Of a stretch of 64,000 nucleotides of DNA, positions 1-8,814 are shown in pieces; the first letter of the stretch is position 1, and the number at the start of each line of letters is the position of its first letter. Origin of the DNA: JAKRSE01 sp943369295 (lineage in GTDB: Bacteria; Armatimonadota; Fimbriimonadia; Fimbriimonadales; Fimbriimonadaceae); NCBI GenBank assembly GCA_943369295.1, contig CALRMU020000002.1:744001-808000 (forward strand), in the 5' to 3' direction. Both the position numbers and the translations under genes were made by a program. Under the pieces are notes generated by a model. It had not been told where the DNA came from. It made no database searches and saw only the letters and a program-made list of their open reading frames with translations.

Positions 1-141
1 AACGAAAAACCTGTCGTAAACAAATGCATTGGGGTCGAAGCTATTGCCTTGTGGAATGACTTGAGCGAAAGAAGCTGACGATGCCGCTATCAAGATTCCG
101 ATCCCAACTAGCGTAAGTGGTTTGACTGAGATGTTTTTCAT
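1..141 (-). CDS. Exported protein, N-terminal fragment (cut by window edge)
   Basis: The reverse strand reads a 47-residue N-terminus from ATG at 141 to the window edge, with no stop. It begins MKNISVKPLTLVGIG, continues with a hydrophobic stretch and ends the signal peptide at about ASSASFAQ, so the protein is exported. Its ATG overlaps the stop of the upstream PEP-CTERM gene (ATGA at 138-141), which indicates co-transcription and probable translational coupling. By position it is probably a third member of the same exported PEP-CTERM cluster, but the diagnostic C-terminus lies outside the window, so that is inference. Confidence 0.7.
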   Translation of the reverse strand, partial: MKNISVKPLTLVGIGILIAASSASFAQVIPQGNSFDPNAFVYDRFFV

Positions 142-1346
142 TTGTCTGCTCCGGTAGAGCTTGAAGATTGGAGGGCTTTCTTGCGCCTGGCTGCGATGAG
201 TCCGCCTGCTCCGGCCGCGAGGAGAAGCATGGTTCCTGGCTCGGGGACGGGATTAGTGCGGAAGGCAGTCGTTGTATCGTAATTCAGGTGGGGAAAGGGT
301 GCGGCAAGAGTGCCAAAAATTGAGCCGTCGTTAGTCATATCAAGGCTAAATGCTGAGTACTTATTGCTCAGGAGTGAACCTAGGCCTGTCGTCTCACTAA
401 CATTCACCCAGCCATTCCCATTCTCGAAGAACCAAACATCGAGATAGTTGTCCAGCCCATCTTTCCTTGCCAGCTTAGTGGCCAGCATATCGCCTCGGTT
501 GTTCACCTTTTGGATCGAAAAGCCAGAGAATGAGTTGTCAAGATCCTTGATGATTCCTGTAGATGAGTCGTAAAGGGAATATCCGGACTCGTTAGTAGTA
601 AAGTTTCTCCAAGAGGTTAGGGCGAGACCTAAATCATTGGCATCGATAAGTTCAGCATAAATGTTGGTGCCACCATGCTGTGCCTGGATGATTCCATTCC
701 CAAGAGAATTGGAAAGTGATACTGTGCTTCCGTCTACTTTTCTGACGGTCGATTCGAATTCTCCTAGTTCGTTGGAGTGAAGATAGATGAGAGTTCCGTT
801 CTCAGTAAGCGTGCCGTTGTACAGAGTATTTGCACCGCCTGTGGTGTCAATGCTCCAAAGGATCTCGCTTCCCTTATAGAACTCCAGCCTCGTACCCAAA
901 CTGCCAAATCTCTCTGGTGCGTTAACCCCGCCACCTGCGTCAACTACTGCGTACTCACCTGTCATTTGGCGTATATTGTTTCCGCCTCCGAAGCCCCAAG
1001 AGTCAGATGCAGGTTCGAAGAGCTTGATCTCGCCTGAAAAATCCCAAGAGGCGGCTTTGTAAGATGAGGCTGATTCTGCGATGCTTCCGAAGACCCTTCC
1101 ATCTGACGAGAGGCCGTTCACAAAAAGCGGGCTTGAAGTCCAGGTTCCGTTTGTATTGATCCTTGAACCAAATGGAGAATTGTAGGTTGAGACGATTGCC
1201 CGCCCATTGTCATCAACACGGAACCCAATAATGGAGGCACCTACGTCAGCTTTGGTGTACCGAGTCACCTGGGCATTAGCGATTGCTGGTATGGCGAGGG
1301 TCAAGCCCGCGGCCAGGATTAACCCGATTTTTGCACTAGAGTTCAT
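138..1346 (-). CDS. PEP-CTERM sorting domain protein, HAF-like repeats
   Basis: 402-residue exported protein. Residues 1-26 form a signal peptide ending IANAQ. The C-terminus has the PEP-CTERM tripartite signal: VPEPG at about 367-371, a hydrophobic segment, then a basic ARRKK cluster. An unusual 12-residue polar tail (ALQSSSSTGADK) follows. PEP-CTERM proteins are sorted and processed by an exosortase, usually to the outer surface or matrix; no exosortase is in this window. The body contains repeats such as GLSSDGRVFG and MTNDGSIFG, like HAF or DUF3466-type propeller repeats. It lies 46 bp downstream of a paralogue and its stop overlaps the start of the next gene. Exact role unknown. Confidence 0.88.
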   Translation of the reverse strand: MNSSAKIGLILAAGLTLAIPAIANAQVTRYTKADVGASIIGFRVDDNGRAIVSTYNSPFGSRINTNGTWTSSPLFVNGLSSDGRVFGSIAESASSYKAASWDFSGEIKLFEPASDSWGFGGGNNIRQMTGEYAVVDAGGGVNAPERFGSLGTRLEFYKGSEILWSIDTTGGANTLYNGTLTENGTLIYLHSNELGEFESTVRKVDGSTVSLSNSLGNGIIQAQHGGTNIYAELIDANDLGLALTSWRNFTTNESGYSLYDSSTGIIKDLDNSFSGFSIQKVNNRGDMLATKLARKDGLDNYLDVWFFENGNGWVNVSETTGLGSLLSNKYSAFSLDMTNDGSIFGTLAAPFPHLNYDTTTAFRTNPVPEPGTMLLLAAGAGGLIAARRKKALQSSSSTGADK

Positions 1347-1392
1347 GATCTTTCAGATTTGTTTTGTAGTCGCGGCAATCGCGAGGGATTTA

Positions 1393-2496
1393 TCAGACTT
1401 TCTTCTTTCTTTTGCGGGCTGCAATCAAGCCGCCTGCTCCGGCGGCCAGGAGCAGCATCGTTCCAGGCTCGGGAACGGGAGCGTTCATAGTGAAGCCCTT
1501 CGTCACCGTAGTAAAGTTCCAGGGGTTGTAAGGGCCTGTGTAGGTGCCGTAGATCAGCCCTTCGTTGGTGATGTCGATCCCAGTCAGATAGTCAAAAGTG
1601 GGAATGGCGTACAGCGAAGTGAGGTTGCTCCAACCCGTGTTTTGGCTGTAATGCCAGATGACTGAAGAATCAACCTCACCAGTATCGTTGGTTCGGACAG
1701 CCGCTACCACGTCCCCGGCATCGTTTATAGATGCGACAACAGATTTACGCATGCTGTCGAAGACCAAGCTGTCGGAGTAGACGAACGGCATTGCTGGAAG
1801 ATTCAACAGATCCCCAGTCGCAGCATCGTACGTCTGAAAGTTAAAAGTGAAGTTCTCAGCGTAGGGAAAACCAATTCCACCAGGAGCACGATCTGTGCTG
1901 GTCAAGAGAACCTTGCCCAGGTTGTTGAGGTCCTGCGCTCCGCCGCCCAAGGTGCTGCTGGAACTGGCAATCGAGAGGTCTCGAACCGACCCATCGCCCA
2001 GCCTCAAGTTGTTTCCGTAGAGCAGTTGACCGCTGGCGTTTAGGCCCTTGATGTCGCTGAAGGAACCGAGATCAGTTGTGCCGCTATAGAGCCTTCCGGA
2101 ACTGTTAGTCGTGCCGAAGATGGAGTAATCACCTTCTTTGGAAATCAATGCCGCACTGCTCGGCCCGAAGTCAACCGAGTTCAAGCTGCCAAGGGCATCA
2201 AGAAAACCAGCGGCATAGCTGCCGTCAGATTTTCTATAACCACCCACCCTCGTTCCATCGCTCGAAACGCCCCAGACACCAAAGTCGAGCAGGCTGGTTC
2301 CGCCGCCAGAGAAAACTTTGGTTTGGTTAAAGTCACCAAAGTACACACTTCCATCTGGGCCGGCCGAGAAGTTTCGGTAGTAAGGTGACGAAGCGTTGTT
2401 GTTGTAATAGGTGACCTGCGCAGAGGCTGCCAGGGCAGCCGATGTGCCAAGCAGAAGAGCGCCAACGCGCAGAGCTATGCCAGTGGGAAGCTTCAT
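1393..2496 (-). CDS. PEP-CTERM sorting domain protein, HAF-like repeats
   Basis: 367-residue exported protein, first gene of the minus-strand PEP-CTERM cluster. The signal peptide ends at about ALAASAQ. The C-terminus carries VPEPG at about 341-345, the hydrophobic segment LLLAAGAGGLIAA and a basic RKRKKKV end. The body has repeated short motifs (VSSDGTRVGG, LNASGQLLYG, INDAGDVVAA, ITNEGLIYGT), typical of HAF-type repeats that pack as a beta-propeller. Its sorting signal is nearly identical to that of the downstream paralogue although the bodies have diverged. This suggests gene duplication, or exchange of the C-terminal cassette. Surface or matrix location is inferred from the family. Confidence 0.9.
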   Translation of the reverse strand: MKLPTGIALRVGALLLGTSAALAASAQVTYYNNNASSPYYRNFSAGPDGSVYFGDFNQTKVFSGGGTSLLDFGVWGVSSDGTRVGGYRKSDGSYAAGFLDALGSLNSVDFGPSSAALISKEGDYSIFGTTNSSGRLYSGTTDLGSFSDIKGLNASGQLLYGNNLRLGDGSVRDLSIASSSSTLGGGAQDLNNLGKVLLTSTDRAPGGIGFPYAENFTFNFQTYDAATGDLLNLPAMPFVYSDSLVFDSMRKSVVASINDAGDVVAAVRTNDTGEVDSSVIWHYSQNTGWSNLTSLYAIPTFDYLTGIDITNEGLIYGTYTGPYNPWNFTTVTKGFTMNAPVPEPGTMLLLAAGAGGLIAARKRKKKV

Positions 2497-2727
2497 TTTG
2501 GAACCGATTAAGTCTTACCTCAATTTCTGAGCCAAGTCATCTTCTTTACATTTTTTTAAACTTTCTTGAGTTCAGATCGCAAAAACCTGGCACTTTTGCT
2601 GTGAACAGATTCCACTCTCATGCCGAAAGGGTGGGTGATCCTCTCCAGCTTCTGAAGCTGAAGTCAAGGGTGACAATCTCTTCTCCACAAACCTGAGCAA
2701 ATGATTCATGATTGCTGAAATAAATTC

Positions 2728-4002
2728 ATGAACCTTCTCTGCGGCCTTGTACTTTTGGGAGCGGCTGGGGCACAGCAGGAAGCTCCAGACCCAATCTTGG
2801 CCAGTGTCAAGGAGGTCATGGCTCAGCCTCTTCCTCCGCGGCCAGAAACCTTGGCCAAGAACCTGACACAAGGTTTGACGAAGGATGAAGAGAAGCTGGC
2901 GGCGATTCAGTATTGGGTGATCGAATCTCTCACCTATGACGATGAAGGCTTGAGCCGTGGCCGAGCCATTTACGACGCCGCGACCTGCTACCGGCAAAAA
3001 AGAGGAGTCTGCCAGGCAATCGCAGAGCTCTTCGTTCAAATGGGGCGAGCGGTTGGCGTCTCGGTAGAGTCGGCTGCTGGCGAGGCCAGAGAACTGGTTT
3101 TCACTAAAGATGGCCCCAAGTCAGATTGGATTCCTCATGCCTGGGTTAGGTACCGAAGCCCGAAAGGAATAGAGTGGATTGACCCCACCTTTTCTCTTCC
3201 AGGGCCAATCAAAGGAAAAGTGACCCCAGGTCTGGGCTGGTTTCTATTGGATCCGAAACAGATGGCCTCAAGCCACAGGCCCACTCTCAATCGTCAAGAT
3301 TCCGAGCCTCTGCTGGATAGGGCCGCTGTCGAACTGCTGCCATCATGGGATTGGGGTGCCCTGCGCCAGCACGGCCTGCTGCCGCCGGCAGTTTCTACCG
3401 AGCCTAAGGAGGCGGGACGGTTAGGTTTCACTTGGCCCGCTGCCGAAGGGGTCGAGTTTCTGGCAAGAATCTATCAAGTCTCAGGCGATGTGGAAGTGGA
3501 AAATGGTCAGGCAATAGCTCTAAGACAGGGAAGGTCGGTCCGCTTTGCCTTTGCGCCAAAATCTCGCGGCTGGCATAAGGCAGTACTGTTTGTTAAGAAG
3601 TCTGGAAGTTCGGAAATGTTCCGGAGCGTTGGTACCCTTCCTTTGATGGCATCCGAAGATGTTAAAAAGGCTTCAGTTCCTTTACTCTTCGCAGACTTTA
3701 GTTCAATGGGAGTAGAAGTTGTTTCTGGGGGAGAATCTGGGGAACTGCCAACAGAAATTGACCTTGAACTCAAGTACAAAATGTCGGGGCAGGGAACCTT
3801 AGTCATCTTCCCTAAGAAAGAGGGTGGCCTCTTGTCAAGTGATGTTCTTGACTTCAGATTAGGTTCAGATGGAGTCTGGGCATGGAAAGGCAGGCTCACC
3901 AAAGGAGAGTGGATTCTGGGTGTAAAGCTGCCGAATTCAAACCGAATAAAGTTTTTGGCTCAGTATAAAGTGGTTGATGAACAAGTACTGAAGACAATGT
4001 AG
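2728..4002 (+). CDS. Secreted transglutaminase-like domain protein
   Basis: 424 residues with a short signal peptide (MNLLCGLVLLGAAGAQQ). Residues about 50-155 match a transglutaminase-like (papain-fold) core. The Cys-His-Asp triad is visible as C95 in KRGVCQAIAELF, H137 in PHAWVRY and D152 in WIDPTF. The C-terminal half (about 230-424) is beta-rich with no recognised domain and may be Ig-like. Proteins of this type act as proteases, amidases or cross-linkers outside the cytoplasm; the substrate is unknown. It is transcribed divergently from the PEP-CTERM cluster with 231 bp between the starts. Confidence 0.82.
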   Translation: MNLLCGLVLLGAAGAQQEAPDPILASVKEVMAQPLPPRPETLAKNLTQGLTKDEEKLAAIQYWVIESLTYDDEGLSRGRAIYDAATCYRQKRGVCQAIAELFVQMGRAVGVSVESAAGEARELVFTKDGPKSDWIPHAWVRYRSPKGIEWIDPTFSLPGPIKGKVTPGLGWFLLDPKQMASSHRPTLNRQDSEPLLDRAAVELLPSWDWGALRQHGLLPPAVSTEPKEAGRLGFTWPAAEGVEFLARIYQVSGDVEVENGQAIALRQGRSVRFAFAPKSRGWHKAVLFVKKSGSSEMFRSVGTLPLMASEDVKKASVPLLFADFSSMGVEVVSGGESGELPTEIDLELKYKMSGQGTLVIFPKKEGGLLSSDVLDFRLGSDGVWAWKGRLTKGEWILGVKLPNSNRIKFLAQYKVVDEQVLKTM

Positions 4003-4082
4003 GCGGCTTCACCAAGTTAAGGCTGTGGAAACTCAGTAAAAGTTTCGTGGTTAGGCTTCTTCTTGGCTGGTAAAGTTCGTAA

Positions 4083-5054
4083 ATGGTCGCCGCCGCCTTG
4101 GCAATGGCATCTGGCCTTGCCGCCCCTGCAAACCCAGTTCTTCTTTATGCCAGCTACGGAGACCCGCGTGTTGGCACTCAGCTCTTGACTTCAAGCTCAG
4201 CAGGACGTCACGCGCTTGATATCAAGCAGCCTGAATCGGCGGGTGCATTGACTGGTGCAATTCGGCCTGACGGCAGGCTCATTGCTTTCATCAGCGGAAC
4301 CACGCTCTGGACGGCCCCTCTCACCCGGCGAACCGTGGCGATTGGCATTGGCAGGTCGGGGAGTGTGCTTCGGGCATCTGTCACAAGGGAACGCGACGGC
4401 AGCTGGACCGGAGCAATAAGGGCTGCCACCAATGCCCAAGGACCTCTGAGCTGGAGCCCAGATGGCAGAAAGCTTCTGTTTAACCGGCCACCCAGATTAT
4501 CAGACAGTGGCGCCATTTTGAAGCTGGCCATGACTGATCTCGGCGCATCGACTTCCGAACAAAGGCTCTTGGTGGGGCCAGAGGCTGAAAGGGATAGCTC
4601 GGCCAGGTTCGCTCCCAACGGTGCAAAAATCCTTTTCACTCGCTTTGTAAACCTGAAAGGCGACAGGCTCATGACCGTGAATGCCAATGGCTCTGGACTA
4701 ACCGAACTGCCTGGGGATGACGGCCTTTGGAACTACGGGGCTTGGTCCCCTGATGGCACAAAAATCACGGCAGTCAGAAGCTATTCCGCTCTTACTCCTG
4801 GCACCCCAGGAGTCTATGTTATGAACTCAAGGGGAGAAGGGGTTGAGATCATTGAAGGAACGGACGGCAGAGATTTTGCACCCTTCTTTTCTCCTTCTGG
4901 CTCTGAGATTGTCTTTGCCCGGTCGCTACGATCTGGGAGCTTCGAACAGAAGGATATCTACCGTGTTTCCCTTGATCGCAGGTCGCCTCCTAGAGCCTTT
5001 GTCGAAACTCCAGGAATCAACGAGATTCCACTTCAGTGGATTTCTCTGAGATAG
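4083..5054 (+). CDS. TolB-like/PD40 beta-propeller protein
   Basis: 323 residues. At least four WD40-like PD40 repeats are visible: LSWSPDGRKLLF, ARFAPNGAKILF, GAWSPDGTKIT and FFSPSGSEIVF, as in the C-terminal propeller of TolB. The first codons encode a hydrophobic stretch (VAAALAMASGLAAPA) that may be a short signal peptide. An in-frame TAA at 4080-4082 lies directly before the ATG, so the gene cannot extend upstream; no clear ribosome binding site is seen, and the N-terminus may have been shortened. It lies 80 bp after the transglutaminase gene, same strand. A substrate- or protein-binding role is inferred. Confidence 0.8.
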   Translation: MVAAALAMASGLAAPANPVLLYASYGDPRVGTQLLTSSSAGRHALDIKQPESAGALTGAIRPDGRLIAFISGTTLWTAPLTRRTVAIGIGRSGSVLRASVTRERDGSWTGAIRAATNAQGPLSWSPDGRKLLFNRPPRLSDSGAILKLAMTDLGASTSEQRLLVGPEAERDSSARFAPNGAKILFTRFVNLKGDRLMTVNANGSGLTELPGDDGLWNYGAWSPDGTKITAVRSYSALTPGTPGVYVMNSRGEGVEIIEGTDGRDFAPFFSPSGSEIVFARSLRSGSFEQKDIYRVSLDRRSPPRAFVETPGINEIPLQWISLR

Positions 5055-5118
5055 TCGATTTGCCCGATACTCGGTGTGCCCCCCTTTACCTAGGGTCGTG
5101 TTGAAATTTTGTCCGGAA

Positions 5119-6102
5119 CTATGCTTGTGCCTTCCAACCTGACTCAATGTACTCACAGGCCACTGTTCCGTCTGAGTAGAGATCAAGGATTCCATAGCCG
5201 GGACTGCACTCCTGATAATTGCCGCCCCACCAGCCGCCGCTGACCGCTCCATTGCAGTAGTAGCTGACTCCGTTGTAATCAACGCGATCAATCAAATGAA
5301 TATGTCCGCTGATGGCGGCCTTGACATTGGGGTGCTTGGCGAAAAGATCCTTGATCCTGCGGGCATCAATGTGCATCCACGCGCCTGGCACCTGCCAATT
5401 GCCCGATTTCTCGTTGTCACCATCAAAAAAAGCGCAGAAGCAGATGATGGGAATGTGAGAGACAATGAGGATCGGCGTCTTTGCTGGTGTTCGAGCCAGG
5501 TCTTCTGCAAGCCACTCAAACTGCTCCTCGTCCAGCTTGGCCACGTAGCCCGAATCCCTAGGAAAAGTGGAATCCAGCACGATAAAGTGCCAGCCGTTTT
5601 TATCAAAGCTTCTGTAGGGTTTGGCAAGACCTAACTCGTCCATAGCCCATTTCTTGCCCTCTTTGGCTGCCTCAGCTCCTTCTCGCTTCTTAAAGCTCCA
5701 CACGTCGTGGTTGCCTATGCAGTGCTCAATCGGAAGGTCGTTTTCGTTCTTAAGCGCCTTTTGGTAAAGCTCCCACTGAGCTTTGGTACGGTCTGCTCCC
5801 GCTCCAAAGGCATCCATAATTTGGTCGCCACCAGTAATGATGAGGTTGGGCTTGTCCTTTAAGCTGTTCACCTGCTTAAGGGTGTAGGCCATCCCCACGT
5901 CAGCTTTTTTCTCAGGCTGAACATGAATGTCAGTCAAGTGAGCGATTCGCAGCGACCTTTTGGCGTTGGTTGGCTTGGCCTGACCTGATTGAGTCATGAC
6001 TCCAGGGACAACCTCTGTCCCACCAAACGCTTCGGCAAGGCCCAGTCCGGCGGCCGCGGCTGCTCCACCAACCAAAAGGTCACGGCGAGAAGGGGAAGGC
6101 AT
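5119..6102 (-). CDS. Tat-exported metallophosphoesterase (calcineurin-like)
   Basis: 327 residues. The N-terminus has a twin-arginine signal (SRRDLLVG followed by an Ala/Gly-rich hydrophobic segment), so the folded metal-loaded enzyme is probably exported by Tat. Metallophosphoesterase motifs follow in order: LTDIH (D58, H60), GGDQIMD, GNHDVW, SHIPII and SGHIHLID, which together supply the dinuclear metal site. The family hydrolyses phosphomonoesters, phosphodiesters or nucleotides; the substrate cannot be read from sequence. Convergent with the propeller gene at 4083-5054. Confidence 0.88.
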   Translation of the reverse strand: MPSPSRRDLLVGGAAAAAGLGLAEAFGGTEVVPGVMTQSGQAKPTNAKRSLRIAHLTDIHVQPEKKADVGMAYTLKQVNSLKDKPNLIITGGDQIMDAFGAGADRTKAQWELYQKALKNENDLPIEHCIGNHDVWSFKKREGAEAAKEGKKWAMDELGLAKPYRSFDKNGWHFIVLDSTFPRDSGYVAKLDEEQFEWLAEDLARTPAKTPILIVSHIPIICFCAFFDGDNEKSGNWQVPGAWMHIDARRIKDLFAKHPNVKAAISGHIHLIDRVDYNGVSYYCNGAVSGGWWGGNYQECSPGYGILDLYSDGTVACEYIESGWKAQA

Positions 6103-6217
6103 TGCTGCTATGCTACCAAAAGGCGGTCAGCCGCGTGTATGAAACAAGAAAGACGGCGAACACGCCTGGGCACAAAACTGCGCCTGCTGAGAAAAGTTGG
6201 GTTCGGTCGGAGGAGGA

Positions 6218-6294
<77 letters not shown>

Positions 6295-6354
6295 GACCGA
6301 AAATGAATGCTACCTTAGCCCGACAAGGCAAGGCAAGGAACAGGTCCCAGGGGC

Positions 6355-7047
6355 TCAGGCCCTGCCTATCAATCTGTAGATGCGTGGCTTCACCCACAGC
6401 TTGTAAGCCAAGCTGGCCGGCGAATCGGAATAGGCCACGACGATTCTGGGCAGGAGCAGCCTGTTGTCAGATCCTTTGGCGGTTCTTTTTCCTAAGGCCA
6501 GACCAACCTTGTAGCCGCTAGTTTCAATGGCGTCGGCTGTATGGCCATTAAGGCTTCCATAGGGCAGGCAGAAGCTTTTCGGATCTAATCCTTCGGTCCT
6601 CATTCTGAGAGTGCAGTCGATGATCTCTCTTTTTTGCTCTTCAAAATCTAGGTCGCCAAGGCGGGCATGGCTGGCCGTGTGGCAGCCAATCTCAAAGCCC
6701 TCAGCTTCTGCCTCCCGCAAAAGGTCCCAATCTGCAAGGGGACGAGCCAAAGTTCCATCCCAGGTTGAAGATTGCCCTACTAGGTTCGAAACTGCGTAGA
6801 GGCTGGCAGTCACTCCTTCCTCTCGCAGAACTTCTATCCCGTAGGTCAAAGTAGAGACATAGCAGTCATCGAAGGTCAAACAGACACCTTTTTCTGGCCA
6901 GGCGCTGGCAAGCTGCCACGCAGGAATGAACGGATTCTGCCCTCTTTTCAGCCAGCGAACCAGCCTTTTTAGGTTCGCTGGTTCAATATTTAGGCTTCTG
7001 CCCTCCTCTTGTACAGGGCCAACTTTGTGAAAGCAAAGGGTGATCAC
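6355..7047 (-). CDS. Polysaccharide deacetylase (NodB homology)
   Basis: 230 residues, no signal peptide. The NodB metal-dependent deacetylase signature is present: TFDD at residues 58-61 (catalytic base and metal Asp), the zinc HxxxH as HTASH, and a later FCLPYGSLN motif equivalent to the R/KxPYG region. The family removes N-acetyl or O-acetyl groups from polysaccharides or peptidoglycan. The absence of a leader suggests a cytoplasmic role in glycan or lipopolysaccharide biosynthesis, or a missed start; this is inference. Divergent from the PQQ-propeller gene. Confidence 0.85.
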   Translation of the reverse strand: MITLCFHKVGPVQEEGRSLNIEPANLKRLVRWLKRGQNPFIPAWQLASAWPEKGVCLTFDDCYVSTLTYGIEVLREEGVTASLYAVSNLVGQSSTWDGTLARPLADWDLLREAEAEGFEIGCHTASHARLGDLDFEEQKREIIDCTLRMRTEGLDPKSFCLPYGSLNGHTADAIETSGYKVGLALGKRTAKGSDNRLLLPRIVVAYSDSPASLAYKLWVKPRIYRLIGRA

Positions 7048-7192
7048 GAGGGAATGATTAATTGTAGCGGGGAAGTGCGTGACACTTGCCGCCTCTCGAA
7101 CGTCTCAGCTAACAGGTTCTTGTCTCTTTGACAGAGAGCCCTCCTGCCCGGTAGACTCCCACCTAAGTCTGCCTGACAAGGACTTCGGGAGC

Positions 7193-8800
7193 ATGATGCC
7201 GATTTCGTACCGTTTTATTCTCGCAGCTGGCGCCGTGGCGGCCGCATCGGTTGGCCTGGCCCAGTTTGACGGCCCCGCCCCTCTCGCGTGGAGATGGTCG
7301 GAATCGACTGCCGCCAGCCCGTCTGGTCAGCCCGCTATCGATGGCGAAAGGGTGATCGTGGCTGTCGGGGGCCGAATCTACTGCCTCGACCGCGACACTG
7401 GCAACCTGGTTTGGCGCTACCCCTCTGGCGAGCCTCTTAGCGGCAACTTCCGCACCGGCGTCGTCATGACTGGCCGAACGATTGTTGCGGCTTCAGATCA
7501 GAGAGTGGTTTACGCTGTCAATGCTGACAATGGTCAGATTATCTGGCAGCACACCAGTGCCGACCCCATCATCGGTTCGCCTGCCACTGCCGGCACCGCT
7601 GTTGCCTTTCCAACCGCAAGCGGACAGGTGGTCGGACTTGGCCTTGCTGATGGTCAGCCTCTTTGGGGCGGCCCAGTAAAGCTGAACGATCGAGTTCTGC
7701 CCAACTTGGCAGGCACCACAACAGGCATCGTGGCCATGACCTCTAGATCAATGGTCACCCTCGATCCCAACACAGGTCGACCTCGCTGGACTCAGGCTTT
7801 TGGCACCATTTCGTCTCTGACCAAGCCAGTCGTTTATGGCGACACCATCTACCTGACTTCAGGAACTTTCGTTATCGGCCTCAGAGCTGCTACTGGTTCA
7901 GTCAGATGGCAGAACAACACTTTGGAGCCTTTGGTCGCTGGAGTCGCAGCGGGTCCTGAAGGCGTTATTGCTGTGGGTCAAGCCCAGAAGATCTTCACTT
8001 TCGACACTTCAGGCCGACCAACTTCACGCAGAGGCTTCCCCATCAGCATAAAGCCAGGTGGAGTTCCTTCGTGGGCTGGAAAGTACGCTCTTGTTCCTTC
8101 GGCAGGCGGCACGCTCCTGATGGTTGATCCACGCTCAGGCGACACTGTCTGGAGCTACACGATCCCCGCTATTGCCAGGCAGAACTCCGGCGCCGCTGGC
8201 GGCGGAGCTGCAATGGGCGGCGATGGACCAACCTCCGGTGGCGGAATGGGAGGCGGTGGTGGAGCCTTGGGTGGTGGCGGAGCCACAGGACAGCAGGCAG
8301 AGGCACCCAGCACGGTAGCCACGGCTGGCCCAGCAGTGGTCTCCGGCTCAAGCCTCATGGTTTTGGCTCAGGATGGCAGCCTTCTGTCATTCGACAAGGT
8401 TTTCGGCATCGATCTCACTGCCCCAACGGTCAAGATGCTCTGGCCCACTGCTGGAGATCAGGTTTCCCCCAACCCTCCTGCTGAGCTTGTTTTCAAGATC
8501 GAAGACTTTACTTCTGGCATTAATCCAGCCAGTGTCAAAGTCACCATGAATGGACAGGAAGCCTTTGTGACTCCCGACAAGGATGGAATCTACAGACTGC
8601 TGGTGGTTGCTGGATCACGAAACAGGTCACTGCCAATCGGCAGATTGAACATCAAGGTCACTGCCTCTGACTGGCTTGGCAATGTTTCTGACACAACTTT
8701 CATTCTTCTGGTCGATCCGGCCATCGACCGCCCGCTCGGAGGCCCAAGACCTCCTGCTAACGCTGGCGGCGCAGGTGGCGGAATGGCTGGCGGCGGCTAG
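7193..8800 (+). CDS. Secreted PQQ-like beta-propeller protein with Gly-rich linker
   Basis: About 535 residues from ATG 7193 (or 7196). A GTG-initiated extension back to 7079 is less likely, because the signal peptide MPISYRFILAAGAVAAASVGLAQ starts here and AAGGA/GGGAG-like sites precede it. The body has PQQ-enzyme-type propeller repeats (DRDTGNLVWRYP, NADNGQIIWQH, DPNTGRPRWTQ, DPRSGDTVWSY). A Gly/Ala-rich linker follows at about residues 325-360 and then an Ig-like C-terminal domain ending in a Gly-rich tail. BamB-like or quinoprotein-like scaffolds share this fold; no quinone-ligand set is evident, so a binding or scaffolding role is inferred. Confidence 0.85.
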   Translation: MMPISYRFILAAGAVAAASVGLAQFDGPAPLAWRWSESTAASPSGQPAIDGERVIVAVGGRIYCLDRDTGNLVWRYPSGEPLSGNFRTGVVMTGRTIVAASDQRVVYAVNADNGQIIWQHTSADPIIGSPATAGTAVAFPTASGQVVGLGLADGQPLWGGPVKLNDRVLPNLAGTTTGIVAMTSRSMVTLDPNTGRPRWTQAFGTISSLTKPVVYGDTIYLTSGTFVIGLRAATGSVRWQNNTLEPLVAGVAAGPEGVIAVGQAQKIFTFDTSGRPTSRRGFPISIKPGGVPSWAGKYALVPSAGGTLLMVDPRSGDTVWSYTIPAIARQNSGAAGGGAAMGGDGPTSGGGMGGGGGALGGGGATGQQAEAPSTVATAGPAVVSGSSLMVLAQDGSLLSFDKVFGIDLTAPTVKMLWPTAGDQVSPNPPAELVFKIEDFTSGINPASVKVTMNGQEAFVTPDKDGIYRLLVVAGSRNRSLPIGRLNIKVTASDWLGNVSDTTFILLVDPAIDRPLGGPRPPANAGGAGGGMAGGG

Positions 8801-8814
8801 CACAAGATAAGCAA

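Noticed and set aside
2572..3039. 155-codon minus-strand frame over the transglutaminase gene
   Set aside because: Lies opposite a well-supported coding region and has no recognisable motif.
8155..8358. Pro-rich minus-strand frames opposite the PQQ-propeller linker
   Set aside because: They are the complement of Gly codons in the Gly-rich linker, not genes.
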